From Sphaeramia orbicularis (taxonomy: Eukaryota > Chordata > Actinopteri > Kurtiformes > Apogonidae): a DNA stretch of 64,000 nucleotides. Every line of letters starts with the position of its first letter. Position 1 is the stretch's first letter. Below the pieces are notes generated by a model. The model was not told the origin of the DNA. It saw nothing but the letters and a program-made list of their open reading frames with translations, and did no database searches. Below, in pieces: positions 23,352 through 36,017 of this stretch. A program made the translations under genes and the position numbers. The DNA is taken from positions 6,749,602 through 6,813,601 of the forward strand of contig NC_043964.1 in the NCBI RefSeq assembly GCF_902148855.1, written 5' to 3'.

Positions 23352-26300
23352 TTATTCCCAGATGAACTTCAGACCAGTGTCTCCAAGTTTCTCCTGAAGC
23401 ATCCGATCGACTCGTTCACTCTGAGCCACAGTGAACATGTTCTTCCAGTCACCGATCCGACGTGTGAGGAACAAGAGAAGAAGAAGAAGAATGAACCCGA
23501 TGTTTGTGTTGAAGTCTGGACGGCGGTGGTAGATTGTTTTACCTTTACGCATGAAGTCACCGATGCCCAAGTCCCTTCTTAAAAACTCATAATTGGCCTT
23601 GGAGTCTTTCTTCATGTTCTTGAACGTAGCTTTTTCTACAACTTGATCGATGCCTTCGTCACTGAGGTTCTTCCCCAAGAACGTGCAGATCTTAGTGACC
23701 GCCCCCTTCAGGTCCTACAAAGAAACAACAAGCAGCACCAAAACCTTTCCATGATGATGTCATTTCCATGAATAGAAATGAAGAAAGTTGAGGAACTTAG
23801 ACCAAAAACCTTCTTCCTTCTATAAAGATCCGCAGTCATTTCAAATACTGAAGCTAATGAGTTATTTTCAGGAATAAATGCAGCATTTTTAGTCAAAATT
23901 GACTCCATTTTCTCTACATTGTCTAAAGGCTCCCACACTGATTGATTTTAACAATCTTATAAGTTAACAGCGAGCCACTGTATGACATGAAGTTTGTTGT
24001 GTTTCACATTGCACGATACTGTGTGTAGATTACACAATGAAAACACAAGTGAGTCAGAAAAACACTGTTGCTAATTCAAATACCAACATGTATTAACACA
24101 TGTGACTTTTACACCAAAACACATCTGTCCTCATTGGTGCTTTAGTATCTTAAAGTTGTAAAACAACCGATGGCCGCTAGATGCTGCTCCAAAAAGTCCT
24201 GGTTCCCTTAGACCACAGGTGTCAAACATGCGGCCTGGGAGCCAAATCCAGATCGCCAAAGGGTCCAGTTCGGCCCCTGGGATGAATTTGTGAAATGCAA
24301 AAAATACACTGAAGATATTAATCATTTAAGTTCAGATTCCACATACAGACCAGTTTAATCTCAAGTTGGTCAGATCAGTCAAATACTATCATAATAACCT
24401 ATAAAGACTCACAACTCCAAATTTTTCTCTTTGTAAATGTAAACATTTTCATGTCATTTTACTCTATTTACACTAACAAACTAACATTTCACAAAAACAT
24501 GAATAACTGCAACAAATATGAACATTTTGAAATGTCCGAAGTGTAATTTTAACAATATTCTGCCTTTTATGAAATGTTTTGTGTATTTGTCAATCCACTG
24601 GGATCTGTAAGTTGTCATTTACATGTTTAAATGATAAACTGAGACATAATATTGTTAAAATTTCACTTAGTTTTCTTAAGAAATTTCAGTTCATGTTATT
24701 GACATCGTTTTAAAGGATGGTTGGTAGATGTAAACATTTTCATCACATAATTTTACTTTTTTTTGCTCTAAAACATAGAAGAAAGTTTGAAGTTGACATT
24801 ATTTTTATCTTATTATGTTATTATTTTACTGGTTCGGCCCACTTCAGATCAAATTTGCCATAATGTGGCCCCTGAACTAAAATGAGTTTGACACCCCTGC
24901 CTTAGACTTAGATTCAACCTGTGTGTAAAAATACTGAATATTATGTCCAGGAGTCACTGTAGGTTCATAGTTTTTATTAAGTGGTCTTAGTACCGCCCCC
25001 TTCAGTATATCGGATCTGAACCAGGTCTTACCAGAATCATGTCCTCATAGGTGAGGAAGAGGATGTTGTACTGGTCTCTGTTCAAGTACCAGGCTCTGAT
25101 GTGGTCGAACCATGACGATGCTCCAACTATTGAACAGTGAATAGAACATGTTAGGAACATGGATTTCATATGATCGAGTAGATTTAAGATGAGATTGGTC
25201 ACCATTTCCTGCCAAATACTGCTCCAGAAAGGCCCCAAAGCTCTTGGGGGTGTCCAGTGGTGTGAAGGACTGGCCGAAGTGGAAATATGACACCACGACG
25301 TCCTTTGGGTTTCGCATCACATAAATGATCTGATTCATGAAACAAACCATTAAGAACACACTTGCAGCGTTCGACACTTCTGTTCCCCCTCCATGTTTAA
25401 TACTAGACTGATCTTATGAAATTTGGTTGTATGTCATGCAAGTTCTTTTGGCATTTGGCATGCTATACATATGCATTTTCGACGTATTGTGTGATATTCA
25501 ATGCCATTTGAAAGTCCTGACCTTGGTTTTCTTGTCCTTCAGGCCTAGAGGCATGAGGCGAGGTGGAAGGTGGGAGGTGAAGAGGCGAGGTGAAGGTCGG
25601 AGGGAGAAATCCTCCTCTTTCATCTTATACTCCAGCCACACCATCTGCTGGTAATTGCTGGCATACTCGTTCAGACCGCCGTCCAGTTCGCAGATGGAGA
25701 TGATAATCTGCTGAGTCCATATCGTACCTGAGTGGACGAACATCAGCAGAGATACGTGACTGTAATCTGTATTTGGATCCAGTGTCCAATATCTTTCAGG
25801 CCTAAATCAACCCCTTTGAGATGCTATGGCATGACCTCAAGAGAGCGATTGACACCAGACATCCAAAGAATGTTGAACTGAAACTGTTTTATAATGAGGA
25901 ATGGTCCAAAATTCCTCCTGACCGTTGTACAGGTCTGATCTGCAACTACAGGAAACGTTTGGTTTTGGTTTTTGCTGCCAAAGGAGGGTCAACCAGTTAT
26001 TAAATCCAAGGGTTCACATATTTTTTCCATCCTGTGCTGTGAATGTTTACATGTTGTGTTCAATAAAAACATGAAAACATGTAATTGTTTTTGAGGTATT
26101 AGTTTAAACAGACTGTGTTTGTCTAGTCTTGTGACTTAGCCCACATTCAGACAGAAGGTCTTAACCCACAGGTCAGATTTTTTGATGAAATCCAGACTGA
26201 TCTAATGAAATTGCGTTGTATGTCATGCCAGTTCTTTTAGGATTTGGCGTGCTATACGTACGCATTTTCATCCTGTCGTGTGATTCAACGCCATTTGATC

Positions 26301-28137
26301 GCGTGTCAGTGTACGCCAAGATCTCCAGTTTATGTACCCGTAACTATTAACCCTAAACCTAACCGCTAACTGCGCTAGCCGTGAATTGCGCTAATCAGTA
26401 ATCAAGCTAACTGCGTGTTGTTTTAGGTGGTGTGAACATAGATACGGAAAGCTTATAATGCGTACAGGTAATACACCAATTAAAAGTGGCGCGTTATCTG
26501 TACGCAATTCATGATATCACATTGTGAAATCCGATTTTTTGTGTGTGTGCTTGTTCATATTCCACATTAAATGCAACTTCTAGCAGTTTTGAGTCTTAAC
26601 TGAATGCGACTAAAAGTGACCCACATGCACAAAAGAGGTCCTGATGGAATACGAGACCATGCAGACACACACGGGGTTTACAGAAGTAACACTCCTGGGA
26701 CGCAGAATTTTAATGTTTGTCGCATTTCAATGATGTAAAGGTCGGATAAATGTGACCTGGCCGTTCAGACTGAAGTTGCATTGTAAAATATTAGATATGT
26801 ATCAGATTTAGGACCACATGTGAAAGTGGTCTGGGTCAGATTTAGGACCACATATGAAAGTGGTCTGGGTCAGATTAGTGCTGTTCAGCCTGTCTTTAAC
26901 AGATCAGATACAGGTGACAGATGGACAAAAACATTGGATTTGGGCCACATTTACCTGTAACTGAACGTAGCCTTACAGTAGATGAAGACCAGATGACAAT
27001 TTATGACCAATTTACACAGAAATGTCGATAATTCCAAAGGGTTCACATACTTTTTCTTGCAAATATATAGACCACAGGTATCAAACATGCGGCCCGTGGG
27101 CTAAAACCGGCCCTCCAAAAGTTCCAATCCGGCCCGCGGCGTGATTTTATGGAGTGCAAAAATTACACTGAAAATATTAATAGTCAAGGGTGTTGAACTG
27201 GTTTAAGCCCAATGTGATCTAAAGTAACATAATAGTCTAATAACCCTCACGATAAAATGTGAATAACCTGAAAATTAAGTACAATTTTAACAGTATTCTG
27301 TCTGTTACTAAATGTTTTGTGGATTTGTAGATCCGATTTAGAAGTTGTTAATAAGTTGAGAGATAATATTGTAGACATTCTTATTTTAGTTACACATTCC
27401 AAACTTCAAAATTTCAACAATATTGTTTGTGTAATATTGTGTGTAATGCACATGTACAAGTGATAAGTTGAGGCATAATATTGTTAAAATTTAGCTTATT
27501 TTTCTTAAGAAATTCAAATTTTTTCTGGTTATTCACATCTTTTTTGTGAAAACATAGTTTGGAAATGTAAACATTTTCATAATTGAATGTTTTTTATTGC
27601 ACTAAAATGAAGAGAAAAACTTGGAGTTGTCATTATTTCCAGGTTTTTATGCTATAATTTTAATGGTTTGGCCCGCTTGAGATCGAATTGGGCTGAATGT
27701 GGCCCTGAACTAAAATGAGTTTGACACCCCTGGTATAGACAATAGTATCGTCTACATACAGGTGGATATAAAAGTTGCAAACGCCATGGATTTTATTGTA
27801 AATATTTAAAATTGTTGGGCCAAGTATGGACCCTTGAGGGACACCTGACTGTATTTCGACTTCAGCTCTTCAGCTCTGAGAGACTGAGATTATATCACCA
27901 ACATGTGTCAGTCCTGGATATGAGCTAACAGTCCTGAATACACATAATCTGTGTTATCATCTGATTTTTCCTGTGATCATGAGGACTGGACTCACCAGAC
28001 TTCGGGTAGGTGACAAGGAACACATCGCTGTCCCGGGTCTCGAAGGTCTGGAGTGAATCGATGTACTCCGGGGTCACAAACCCCAGGGGGAAGATGAAGT
28101 CCTTGTACTTGAAGACCTTTTCAGTGATCTGCTCCAT
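23352..28137 (-). CDS. SULT3-like cytosolic sulfotransferase (gene 2, type B)
   Basis: Coding exons are 28137-27996, 25727-25522, 25329-25203, 25126-25032, 23714-23543 and 23461-23352, 283 codons if spliced like gene 3. MEQ at 28137 was taken as the start because it aligns with genes 1 and 3, although an in-frame ATG lies 7 codons upstream. PAPS-binding features are all present: [19 protein letters not shown] with the Arg that holds the 3'-phosphate, and RKG plus GDWKN at the C terminus. SHLP provides the catalytic His. The oddity is the final intron: at 23462 its 3' splice site reads AC instead of AG, while genes 1, 3 and 4 have AG. The intron is 81 bp, stop-free and in frame, so retention would still give a full reading frame with 27 extra residues. 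Expression could be normal through retention, altered, or lost. Amine-type substrate specificity is inferred from family resemblance only. Confidence 0.75.
24214..24899. mobile_element. hAT MITE in gene 2 intron 4
   Basis: The 8-bp target duplication CCTTAGAC is at 24206-24213 and 24900-24907. The ends contain CAGGTGTCAAAC and, inverted, CAGGGGTGTCAAAC. Gene 4 has the same insertion starting near 63027. Genes 1 and 3 instead carry a Harbinger MITE within the same few bases. Confidence 0.9.
25417..25515. mobile_element. Foldback-MITE remnant beside a splice donor (gene 2)
   Basis: Same arm as in genes 1 and 3, running from TATGTCATGCAAGTTC to GCCATTTG and ending next to the exon 2 donor. Confidence 0.6.
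25805..26100 (+). mobile_element. Tc1/mariner remnant, transposase C-terminus
   Basis: 25806-26001 translates to [15 protein letters not shown] followed by [14 protein letters not shown] and AAKGGSTSY, the usual C-terminal end of Tc1-family transposases. The downstream GGGTTCACATATTTTTTCC is the matching terminal sequence. The N-terminal and catalytic parts are absent. Confidence 0.85.
26217..26520. mobile_element. Foldback MITE (CCAGTTCTTTTGG family), degraded
   Basis: It starts TATGTCATGCCAGTTC and contains GGCGTGCTATACG, with a degraded inverted arm near 26490-26515. The CCCTAAACCTAACC stretch inside is part of the family and is not telomeric. Confidence 0.6.
26806..26877. repeat. Two 36-bp tandem units
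   Basis: CAGATTTAGGACCACAT and GAAAGTGGTCTGGGT occur twice in direct repeat. Confidence 0.8.
27073..27732. mobile_element. hAT MITE in gene 2 intron 1
   Basis: The flanks ATATAGAC (27065-27072) and GTATAGAC (27733-27740) are an 8-bp target duplication with one change. The ends contain CAGGTATCAAAC and, inverted, CAGGGGTGTCAAAC. Gene 3 keeps the empty site (AACTGTATAGACAATAG near 59473). Confidence 0.88.
27740..27890 (-). mobile_element. LINE RT fragment in gene 2 intron 1
   Basis: Homologous to 14845-14995 and 59454-59690. The complement contains GVPQ-type reverse transcriptase coding sequence. The same fragment in three paralogous introns shows it predates the A/B split. Confidence 0.65.
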
Positions 28138-28574
28138 GTTGGATCTGTCGATGATCAAGTGATAAAAACCTGGCGGATCACTGGTATTTAAACATCCTGG
28201 ACTTCAGACTCTGGTGAGTTTCCCAGTGATGATGTGTTTATGTCTGTTCAATGGGATCACAGGAGGACAGGACTGAAGATTCACCTGTAAGTGACGTCAC
28301 ATTTAAGAGTTTTACACACGCTTGAATTCACAAAAAAGTCCCTCATATGTTTTACAGCTGAAGGACCAGTGAAGAGGGAGTGAAGATTCAATCACTAATG
28401 AAGGAAAAGTCATGAAGAAAACTGAAGTCAACTCATGGAAAAGTCAAGGTTCTCAAATCATTATGTAAGGTACCCAAAATAATGACTGTTTAATAAAATA
28501 AACACTTTTTGTTTTTGTTTTTCTTTTTTTGTTTTGTTTTTTTAGTTTGGTGTATGATTGGTGTATGAATATAA
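28138..28574. other. 5' flank of SULT gene 2
   Basis: The first part resembles the upstream sequence of genes 1 and 3 (GGGATCACAGGAGGACAGGAC). The rest is AT-rich and unrecognised. Confidence 0.4.
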
Positions 28575-29795
28575 AATAAGCAAAAAAAAAAAAAAAAGAC
28601 CAAAGTAATCAACAGAACAGAAATGTGTCAATAATTAATTGATTGATTGATCAATGTATTTATTTCGAATATGAATGTCAAAACAGAAGAAAATAAACAA
28701 AACACTTAAACATAAGATATATAATTCATATTTGAAAAAGAGTGAGAAGAAGTACAACTTATAAACGCCACCTCTTCTCCTTATATAATTAATAATGATA
28801 ATCTTTCTAGTCTAAGCATATCTATACTACATACTATAATATGACTGATACTTATTATGAAATAATTTGGTTTCTGGCTTTGTATTATTATGAACAAATA
28901 TAGTATGATTTACATCAGGGGTCACCAAACTTTTCTCCTCTGTGGGCTACTTTTACCTAATGAAGTTGCCGGAGGGCTACTCTAATTTAGCAACAATTAT
29001 TTACATAGCTATTTTTCATACATACTCATATTTTGTATCATACGTTTGTAACATTGTGCTCTTCATTTATTTTATTTATTTATATATCTTTGTTTTAACA
29101 TTTACAATACTTAAAAAGTGTTAATATGAAACTATTATTTTACTTTAATTCAGAAAATCAAAAGTAGAAAAAACAAATACAAGCATTTGCATGCTGTATT
29201 CCTAAATATTTTAATACTATGTCAAAAATTATGAAATGGAACAATCCTGCATATTTTTATAGAATTATTAAAAACAAATAATACACACCTGTATATGCAT
29301 TTTTAATACTTTGAAATTGTGAAAAGGAACGTTGTCACTCACACAATAAAACTTCACCAGCATGTGCTGCTGTTTTTCTGAAGGATTTGACCTTTTCTAA
29401 ATTCACATATGTTGTCAAAACATATTAATTAAAACCAGAACTTTGTGCACATAAATCCACCATCCCCGTCACTTCTACAGTCATTACACTGGAGTCAAAC
29501 GCAGAGGCACCTGTTCAGGTCCGACTGCAGCTGTCTGAGCGCATGCGCAGATAGCGCACGTATGTTTGTGCTTGAGCAGGATGTGAACCACTTTACTGAT
29601 GCCTCTGTGGAAGTGCTGGCCTTGGTCAGTTTACTGAACATGGACTGTTGGTTTTGGACTTTAGTTTTCAGCTCTTTTACCTTCTCTTCACGGAGGCTGA
29701 TTCCCACCAGAGAACCTCCAGAACAGTTGCTGTGAACTTTGGTGAAATTCCGCTCCACGTTGCATCTTTTACTGACTTCCAGAACGCGCCACAGA

Positions 29796-29853
<58 letters not shown>

Positions 29854-30532
29854 GTCTTTCACATTTGTCAAACAGAAGTCTGTGCCTCATCGTTGGTGAA
29901 AATAACTCCCTGACTATATTCAGCCCACATCGTTGGGGGCTGAACCCACTACCTGCCTGGCATCTGGCTCATCCTGGGCCCCGCCCCTCTCCAATGACAG
30001 GCAGCAAACCAGCGCTAAAGTTTGATTGACAGCTAGTTAACCATTTCATCTCGGGAGGGGGACACTTGTAATTTTGATTGGGTGGAAATTTAGACCTGTC
30101 ACCGGTAGATCGTGAGCAACGTGTTGGAGAACCCTGAACTAGTTCTATTTTTAGAGCAGGCCTGCGGGCGACTCGCGTGGTCCCTGCGGGCGACCTGGTG
30201 CCCGCGGGGACCGTGTTGGTGACCTCTGATTTACATAAACACATAATACAAAAACACATTTATGTAAATGCATATTCAGACACAGATATATATATACACA
30301 CACACACACACATATAGCACCATTAGCAAAAAAAAAAAAAAAAAATCATCCATACAATGAAACAAAATCACTAAAATAATGAGCAAAATGACAATAATAA
30401 GAATAAAAAAAGAACAAAACTTAACAAAATAATCAACTAAATTAATGTGAATATTAGTATAATACAGAGAAAAATACACTTGGTAAAATTTAGATTTTTT
30501 TTCCAGTGTGTGTAATTTTTTGCTTTTCACAC
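28575..30532 (-). mobile_element. LINE 3' end fragment (copy b), split by a hAT
   Basis: 28575-28907 and 30237-30532 together match 1230-1863. The split is the hAT at 28916-30228. The BEL/Pao fossil begins directly at its right end. Confidence 0.7.
28916..30228. mobile_element. hAT element inside LINE copy b
   Basis: The 8-bp target duplication ATTTACAT is at 28908-28915 and 30229-30236. The ends are CAGGGGTCACCAA and, inverted, CAGAGGTCACCAA. LINE copy a (near 1548) is the empty site. A (CA)n run spans about 29798-29851. Frames of 64 to 131 codons through that run are low-complexity. Confidence 0.92.
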
Positions 30533-33500
30533 TGTTAGAGCCATAATGCAAATTAGTTTAAAATAGTTTAAATTTATAAGGTACAATGTTTAGGTTGAAA
30601 GTTCAAAGAAATAACTGTCACCTAATTTGTACCATTAATCTTTAATATGCTTGATATGAATATCTGCATTGTATTACTTGTTAAAGTAGTAAGCTGCATC
30701 AGCCAGTAGGGGGGTCAGAGCGCTACAGTCTTTGACCGTGACTACAAGGCTTTACTGATCTCCTGTAATGGATGAAAGATTCTTTATTTTTTGCAATATT
30801 TTTGTTGTAATGTGAATCATTTTCTTCAGTAAATACTTAAAACTTTCAAAGAAGTCTCGCGTCAATGACTCTAGCTCAAGAACTGGACACAAAACAGAGT
30901 TTTAAGGAACTGCACCTACATTAGTCAAAGACTGTGCTCATGGATGTCTCATGGTGGAATACATGTGGATTCAAGAGGAGAAATGAAAATCTCATCTACC
31001 GTTCTGCATTCTGAAAGGAAGGTAAACTAAACTATTCAGAAGAGGAGCTTAACTCGGAAAAACGTCTTTGATGTTAGAATGCTAATGTTAACAAGCTAAT
31101 TCCGGCCTGCTAGTGAAAACGCTACTGGAAGCCCATTTGAGTACAAAACCATCTGTGTTTGAATGCGTGCTACACTCTGTATGTGTGTTTTCACGAGAGG
31201 ATTTGTGAACATTTAGAAGATTGAAGAATTGTTGAAGTTCTAGTGAAGGGAGATAATTAATGTGCATTAGCATAAACAAGCTAATATGGCTGATGACTCA
31301 GCAAGTGAAAATGTGGACTCTGCTAGACAGAAGAGGGCGCCAAAGCCCACAGAAACATCCTTAGTGGAGAGGTTGAATAGACTGCGCAACAGGAGACAAG
31401 GGAAGCTGGCATTGCTCACTCGCAAAATGCATGATATTCAGCAAATGAAAGAAGTTGAAGATAATGTGGAAATAGTTGGAGTTGAAATGGCACATGGCTT
31501 TCCACGCATATTTAGTGAGTTTATAGAAGCAAATGAAGAAGTGGTTCAAAATTTATCAGAAGCAGAAAGGGAAGATGACCAGTTAAACTGGTTTGAACCT
31601 AAATGTGATGCATTTGAAAAGTTTATTACTGAAACTAAAAAATGGGTCTCAGAGACACGTAAAAGACTCAGTGAAGATGATGTCAATGATGATATTATGC
31701 CAAAAGACAGTGTTTCAGCAATTGTCTCACTGAGTGCAAGAAGTAGACACAGCTCTTCAACACAATCTACAACCAGTTCTACACGTGTGAAGGCAAAGGC
31801 AGAGCATGCAGCATTACTTGCACGCGCAGCTGCATTAAAGGAAAAGCAAGAATTAGATGTTGAGGAATTAAAGCTGAAGGCTAGACGTGAACATGTTGAG
31901 ATGGAGGCAGAGATTGCAGCTTCTATTGCCAAAATGAAAATACTTAATGAACATGATGATGCCAGTGATGACATGAGCAATTATTATCAATCACATCAAG
32001 ACATTAGGATGGAAAAGAAAAAGGATTCCTATGATTCTCTTTTGAAAGAGGAAAGAAAGCTCTTACTGCCTCCTCTAAGGTCATCATCACAAGCACCAGG
32101 CATGCTCAGTAATTCAGGTGCATCAGCTAGACGAATTCCTGATTCTGGTTCCTCACAACAGCGAGAACTCCATAAGATAATGGAGCGACAGAATGAAGTA
32201 ACAGAGCTGCTAGTTATGCAACAAAGTTTAGCCCAACTTCCTCAGAGAGAGGTTCCGGTGTTCTCTGGAGATCCACTGGCCTATAGATCCTTTATGAGGG
32301 CATTCGAAAGTACTATTGAGAAAAAGACAAACAATGAACAAGATAGGTTGTTCTACTTAGAACAGTTCACAAGCGGCGAACCAAGAGATCTTGTCCGCAG
32401 TTGTGAACACATGCGACCAGACAAAGGGCTAAGAGAAGCTAAGAGGCTACTTCAGTACCATTATGGCAATGAATTGAAGATAGCTACAGCTTACTTAGAT
32501 AAAGCACTGAAATGGCCGCAGATCAAAGCTGAAGATGCCAAGGGTCTGAAGACATATGCGCTGTTCCTCATTGGATGTAATAATACCATGGCTGATGTTC
32601 AGTTTATGGAAGAGATGGACAATCCGAGTAATATGAGAACAGTGATCTCAAAACTTCCATACAAAGTTAGAGAGCGGTGGAGGAACACTGCGTTTGACTT
32701 ACAGGCGCCTCAAGGAAGACGAGCCAGGTTTGAGGACTTAGTTAACTTCATCGACTGGTATGCACAAGTTGTCAATGATCCACTCTTTGGTGACATTCAG
32801 GAAGTGATCACTGATTCAAAGGGCAAGTTCAAGTCAGTTGCAAAGAGTGCTAAAAAGAATGACCTGAAAGGAACCAACTTTGCCACAGGTGTTTCCCCCA
32901 TTGTTAAGGAGAGTGATCAACATCAGAAAGAAAAGAATCAGAGTACATCTAAGTCGACTGACACTTCTGAAAAGGCTTGTTTGTACTGTGAGAAGGCGCA
33001 CACACTCAGCTCATGTGAAAAGATTAAAGAACAGAAACATCCAGAAAGAATACAATTCCTGAAAAGCAAGGGACTTGGCTTTGGATGTCTCAACAAAGGA
33101 CATTTGAGCAAAGATTGTAAGAGAAAACTGGTGTGCGCAGATTGTTCTTTGAAGCATCCAACGATACTTCATATGACGAAGGAAAATAGTGGTTCTAATG
33201 GGAATACCAAAGACAGCAGCCCTAGAGTCTCAAATGCTCTTCTGTCACTGGATCTGGAAACTTGTGGATCTACTGGGGCCGGTGACAGTGAGTGCATGTT
33301 ATCAGTAGTACCTGTGAAGGTGAAATCAAAAAGAAGTGACAGGACCATAGAAACATATGCATTTTTGGACCCAGGTAGTACCACAACTTTCTGCACAGAA
33401 GACCTGATGCACAGACTTAATGTCCAAGGCAAGAAAACAGATTTCTTGTTGTGTACCATGGGACAGAAGAAGAAGACTCGGGGACTTGTCTTAACAGATT

Positions 33501-35318
33501 TAGAAGTGTGTGCACTAGAAGGAACCACTTACATTGATCTGCCAAAGGTGTTGACGCAGAAACATATTCCTGTGAAAAAAGGCAACATTCCTAAACAACA
33601 GGATCTGAGTAAGTGGCCTTACCTGTGTGAAGTTCAACTACCACACATTGAGGCAGATGTTGGACTGTTGATAGGTGTGAATGCCTACAAAGCAATGGAA
33701 CCATGGAAAGTGGTAAATAGTAGAGATGATGGACCATATGCAGTGCAGACATTGTTAGGCTGGATTGTGAATGGCCCAAAACAAGAAAGTACAAATGTGA
33801 ATCCTAACACTCTGCAAAGCTGCTTAGCGAACCGCATATCAGTGGAGACCATTGAAGACTTGCTCATTGAGCAGTTCAATGCAGACTTTCCTGAAAAGCG
33901 ATATGAAGATAGGACAGAAATGTCTCAAGAAGATCGTCAATTCATGCAATCAGTGTCAAAGTCATTACAGTTGAAAGATGGTCACTACTACATAGGATTG
34001 CCTCTGAAAGATGAAAACATTCAAATTCCAAACAACAAATGCACAGCAATTCAGAGGTTGTTAAGTCTGAAAAGAAAGCTCACAAGAAATCCTCAATTCC
34101 ACATTGATTATTCAGGATTTATGGACAGCATGTTTGACAAGGGATATGCTGAAAGGGTACCAGAGAATGAGTTGCAGACAGACAGAAGGGTGTGGTATAT
34201 TCCCCACCATGGGGTTTACCACCCCAAAAAGAATAAGATACGAGTGGTATTTGACTGCAACGCATCCTATCAAGGATTTTCCCTGAATGGTCAGTTACTT
34301 CAAGGACCCAATCTCACGAACACTCTTCTTGGAGTCCTGAACAGGTTTCGCAGACAGCCAGTTGCCATCATGGCTGACATTGAATCAATGTTTTATCAGG
34401 TCCGAGTTCAAAAGCAGGATACAGACCTTCTTAGATTTTTGTGGTGGCCTGAAGGCAGTCTGGACAAAGAGGCAGTTGAATACCGGATGTGTGTCCACAT
34501 ATTTGGTGCTACCTCTTCACCAAGCTGCTCATGCTTTGCTCTGCGAAGAATAGTAGAAGATCAGCAGGATGAGACAACAGATAAGGCAGCTCAGACACTC
34601 CTGACTAGTTTTTATGTAGATGATTGTTTGACTTCAGTGGAAACGGATGAGGAAGCAATCATGCTGGCCAGGGACCTGAAATCTCTCTGTAACAAGGGTG
34701 GATTTCACTTGACGAAGTGGATGAGTAATTCAAGAGCTTTTCTGTCATCTGTTCCTGATGAAGAGAGAGCTACAGAAGTCAAGAATCTAGACTTAGACAG
34801 TGGGTTGTTGCCCATAGAACGAGCCTTAGGGGTGACTTGGTGTACTGAAACTGACACATTCACCTTCACCATCAATGTGCAGAACAAACCCCCTACGAGA
34901 AGAGGAATCTTGTCAGTCGTTGGCTCGGTATATGATCCCCTCGGATTTTTGTCACCATTTGTGCTGCCAGCAAAACTGCTCCTGAGAGACCTATGTAAAG
35001 ACAAGGCAGGTTGGGATGACGAGATTGGAGGAACGTATCTGAAACAATGGACAAGATGGAGGATTGATCTGCAGAAGCTTTCCAGCTTTAATGTCAAGAG
35101 ATGTTTTAAGCCTGCAAGTTTTGGACTTGTCAAGACAGCACAGTTGCATAATTTTTCGGATGCCAGCGAGGACGGTTATGGGACCGTGACCTACCTTGTG
35201 TTGACCAATGAGTATGATCAGAAATCCTGTTCATTTGTAATGGCCAAGTCCAGAGTGGCACCGCTGAAGCAAATAACCGTACCCAGAATGGAACTTACAG
35301 CTGCAACTGTAAAATTTT
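30533..35318 (+). mobile_element. BEL/Pao LTR retrotransposon fossil, incomplete
   Basis: A probable 5' LTR starts at TGTTAGAG (30533) and runs to roughly 30.9 kb, followed by a leader. A single open frame at 31286-35320 then covers, in order, a gag-like part with Arg-rich and acidic stretches (to about 32.9 kb), a Cys/His-rich knuckle-like region, an aspartic-protease region containing AFLDPGSTTTF, a reverse transcriptase with YVDDC, and the beginning of an RNase H-like part. The integrase and 3' LTR were not seen, so the element is broken. The long open frame suggests a fairly young insertion. It abuts the tandem array beside MULE-like copy 2. The BEL/Pao family was called from the protease/RT layout typical of Pao elements. 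Confidence 0.88.
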
Positions 35319-36017
35319 AAAACAAAATTTTCATACAGTTTGATTTTAATTCTTTTAAACTTTTTTCTATTTCATCAACTTGAGCCGTAAATAAAAATAC
35401 CAAATACTCAATAACTGTCACATTTTTTAACCCTGTAAATGCCGTGTTTGTAATGTAAGCAAACCATTTCTTTGGATGCAAAAAACACAAAAATTATTTT
35501 TTCCAATATACTACATAAAAAGTGGTTTACATATTATTTGATTTTTGCAGCCTGGCATATGTCAATGATTAACTCCAACATTGGTTAATTTGTATTATTA
35601 TTTTTGGCGCCAGGTCAAATGTTCAAAAATACTAGCATCTGTCACCAAGTGTGCCAAAATGGCACACCTATAAATCAAACAATTAAATATTATATACTGA
35701 TTTATCTGCTCTAATTTGATTTTATTTTGGTAAATCACGGTCAGCCCTAATCATACATATCAAATAATCATTCATTTTACATGTTTTTAACCCTTTAAAT
35801 GATCTCTTTTGATCATGATGTCACTACATTTTTTGATGCAAAAAAAACAAAATATGATTTTTTTTTTTTTTCAAAATACTACATAAAAATTGGATCACAT
35901 ACTATTTGATTTTTGCAGCCTGGCATATGTCAGTGATTAACAGCAACATTGGTTAATTTGCATTATTATTTTTGGCCCTAGGTTAATGTTCAAAAATACT
36001 AGCATCTATCACCAACC
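35319..36017. repeat. Tandem array of two ~350-bp units (copy 2)
   Basis: Same array as 3565-4320, with the CCTGGCATATGTCA and CAAAAATACTAGCATCT motifs repeated, lying between the BEL/Pao fossil and the MULE-like element. Confidence 0.7.

Noticed and set aside
26340-26370. CCCTAA-like motifs (also near 52185, 55090 and 61555)
   Set aside because: Single or double units that belong to the foldback MITE family, not telomeric arrays.
29495-29899. Several frames with long Cys-Val or Thr-His runs
   Set aside because: Produced by the (CA)n microsatellite inside a hAT.
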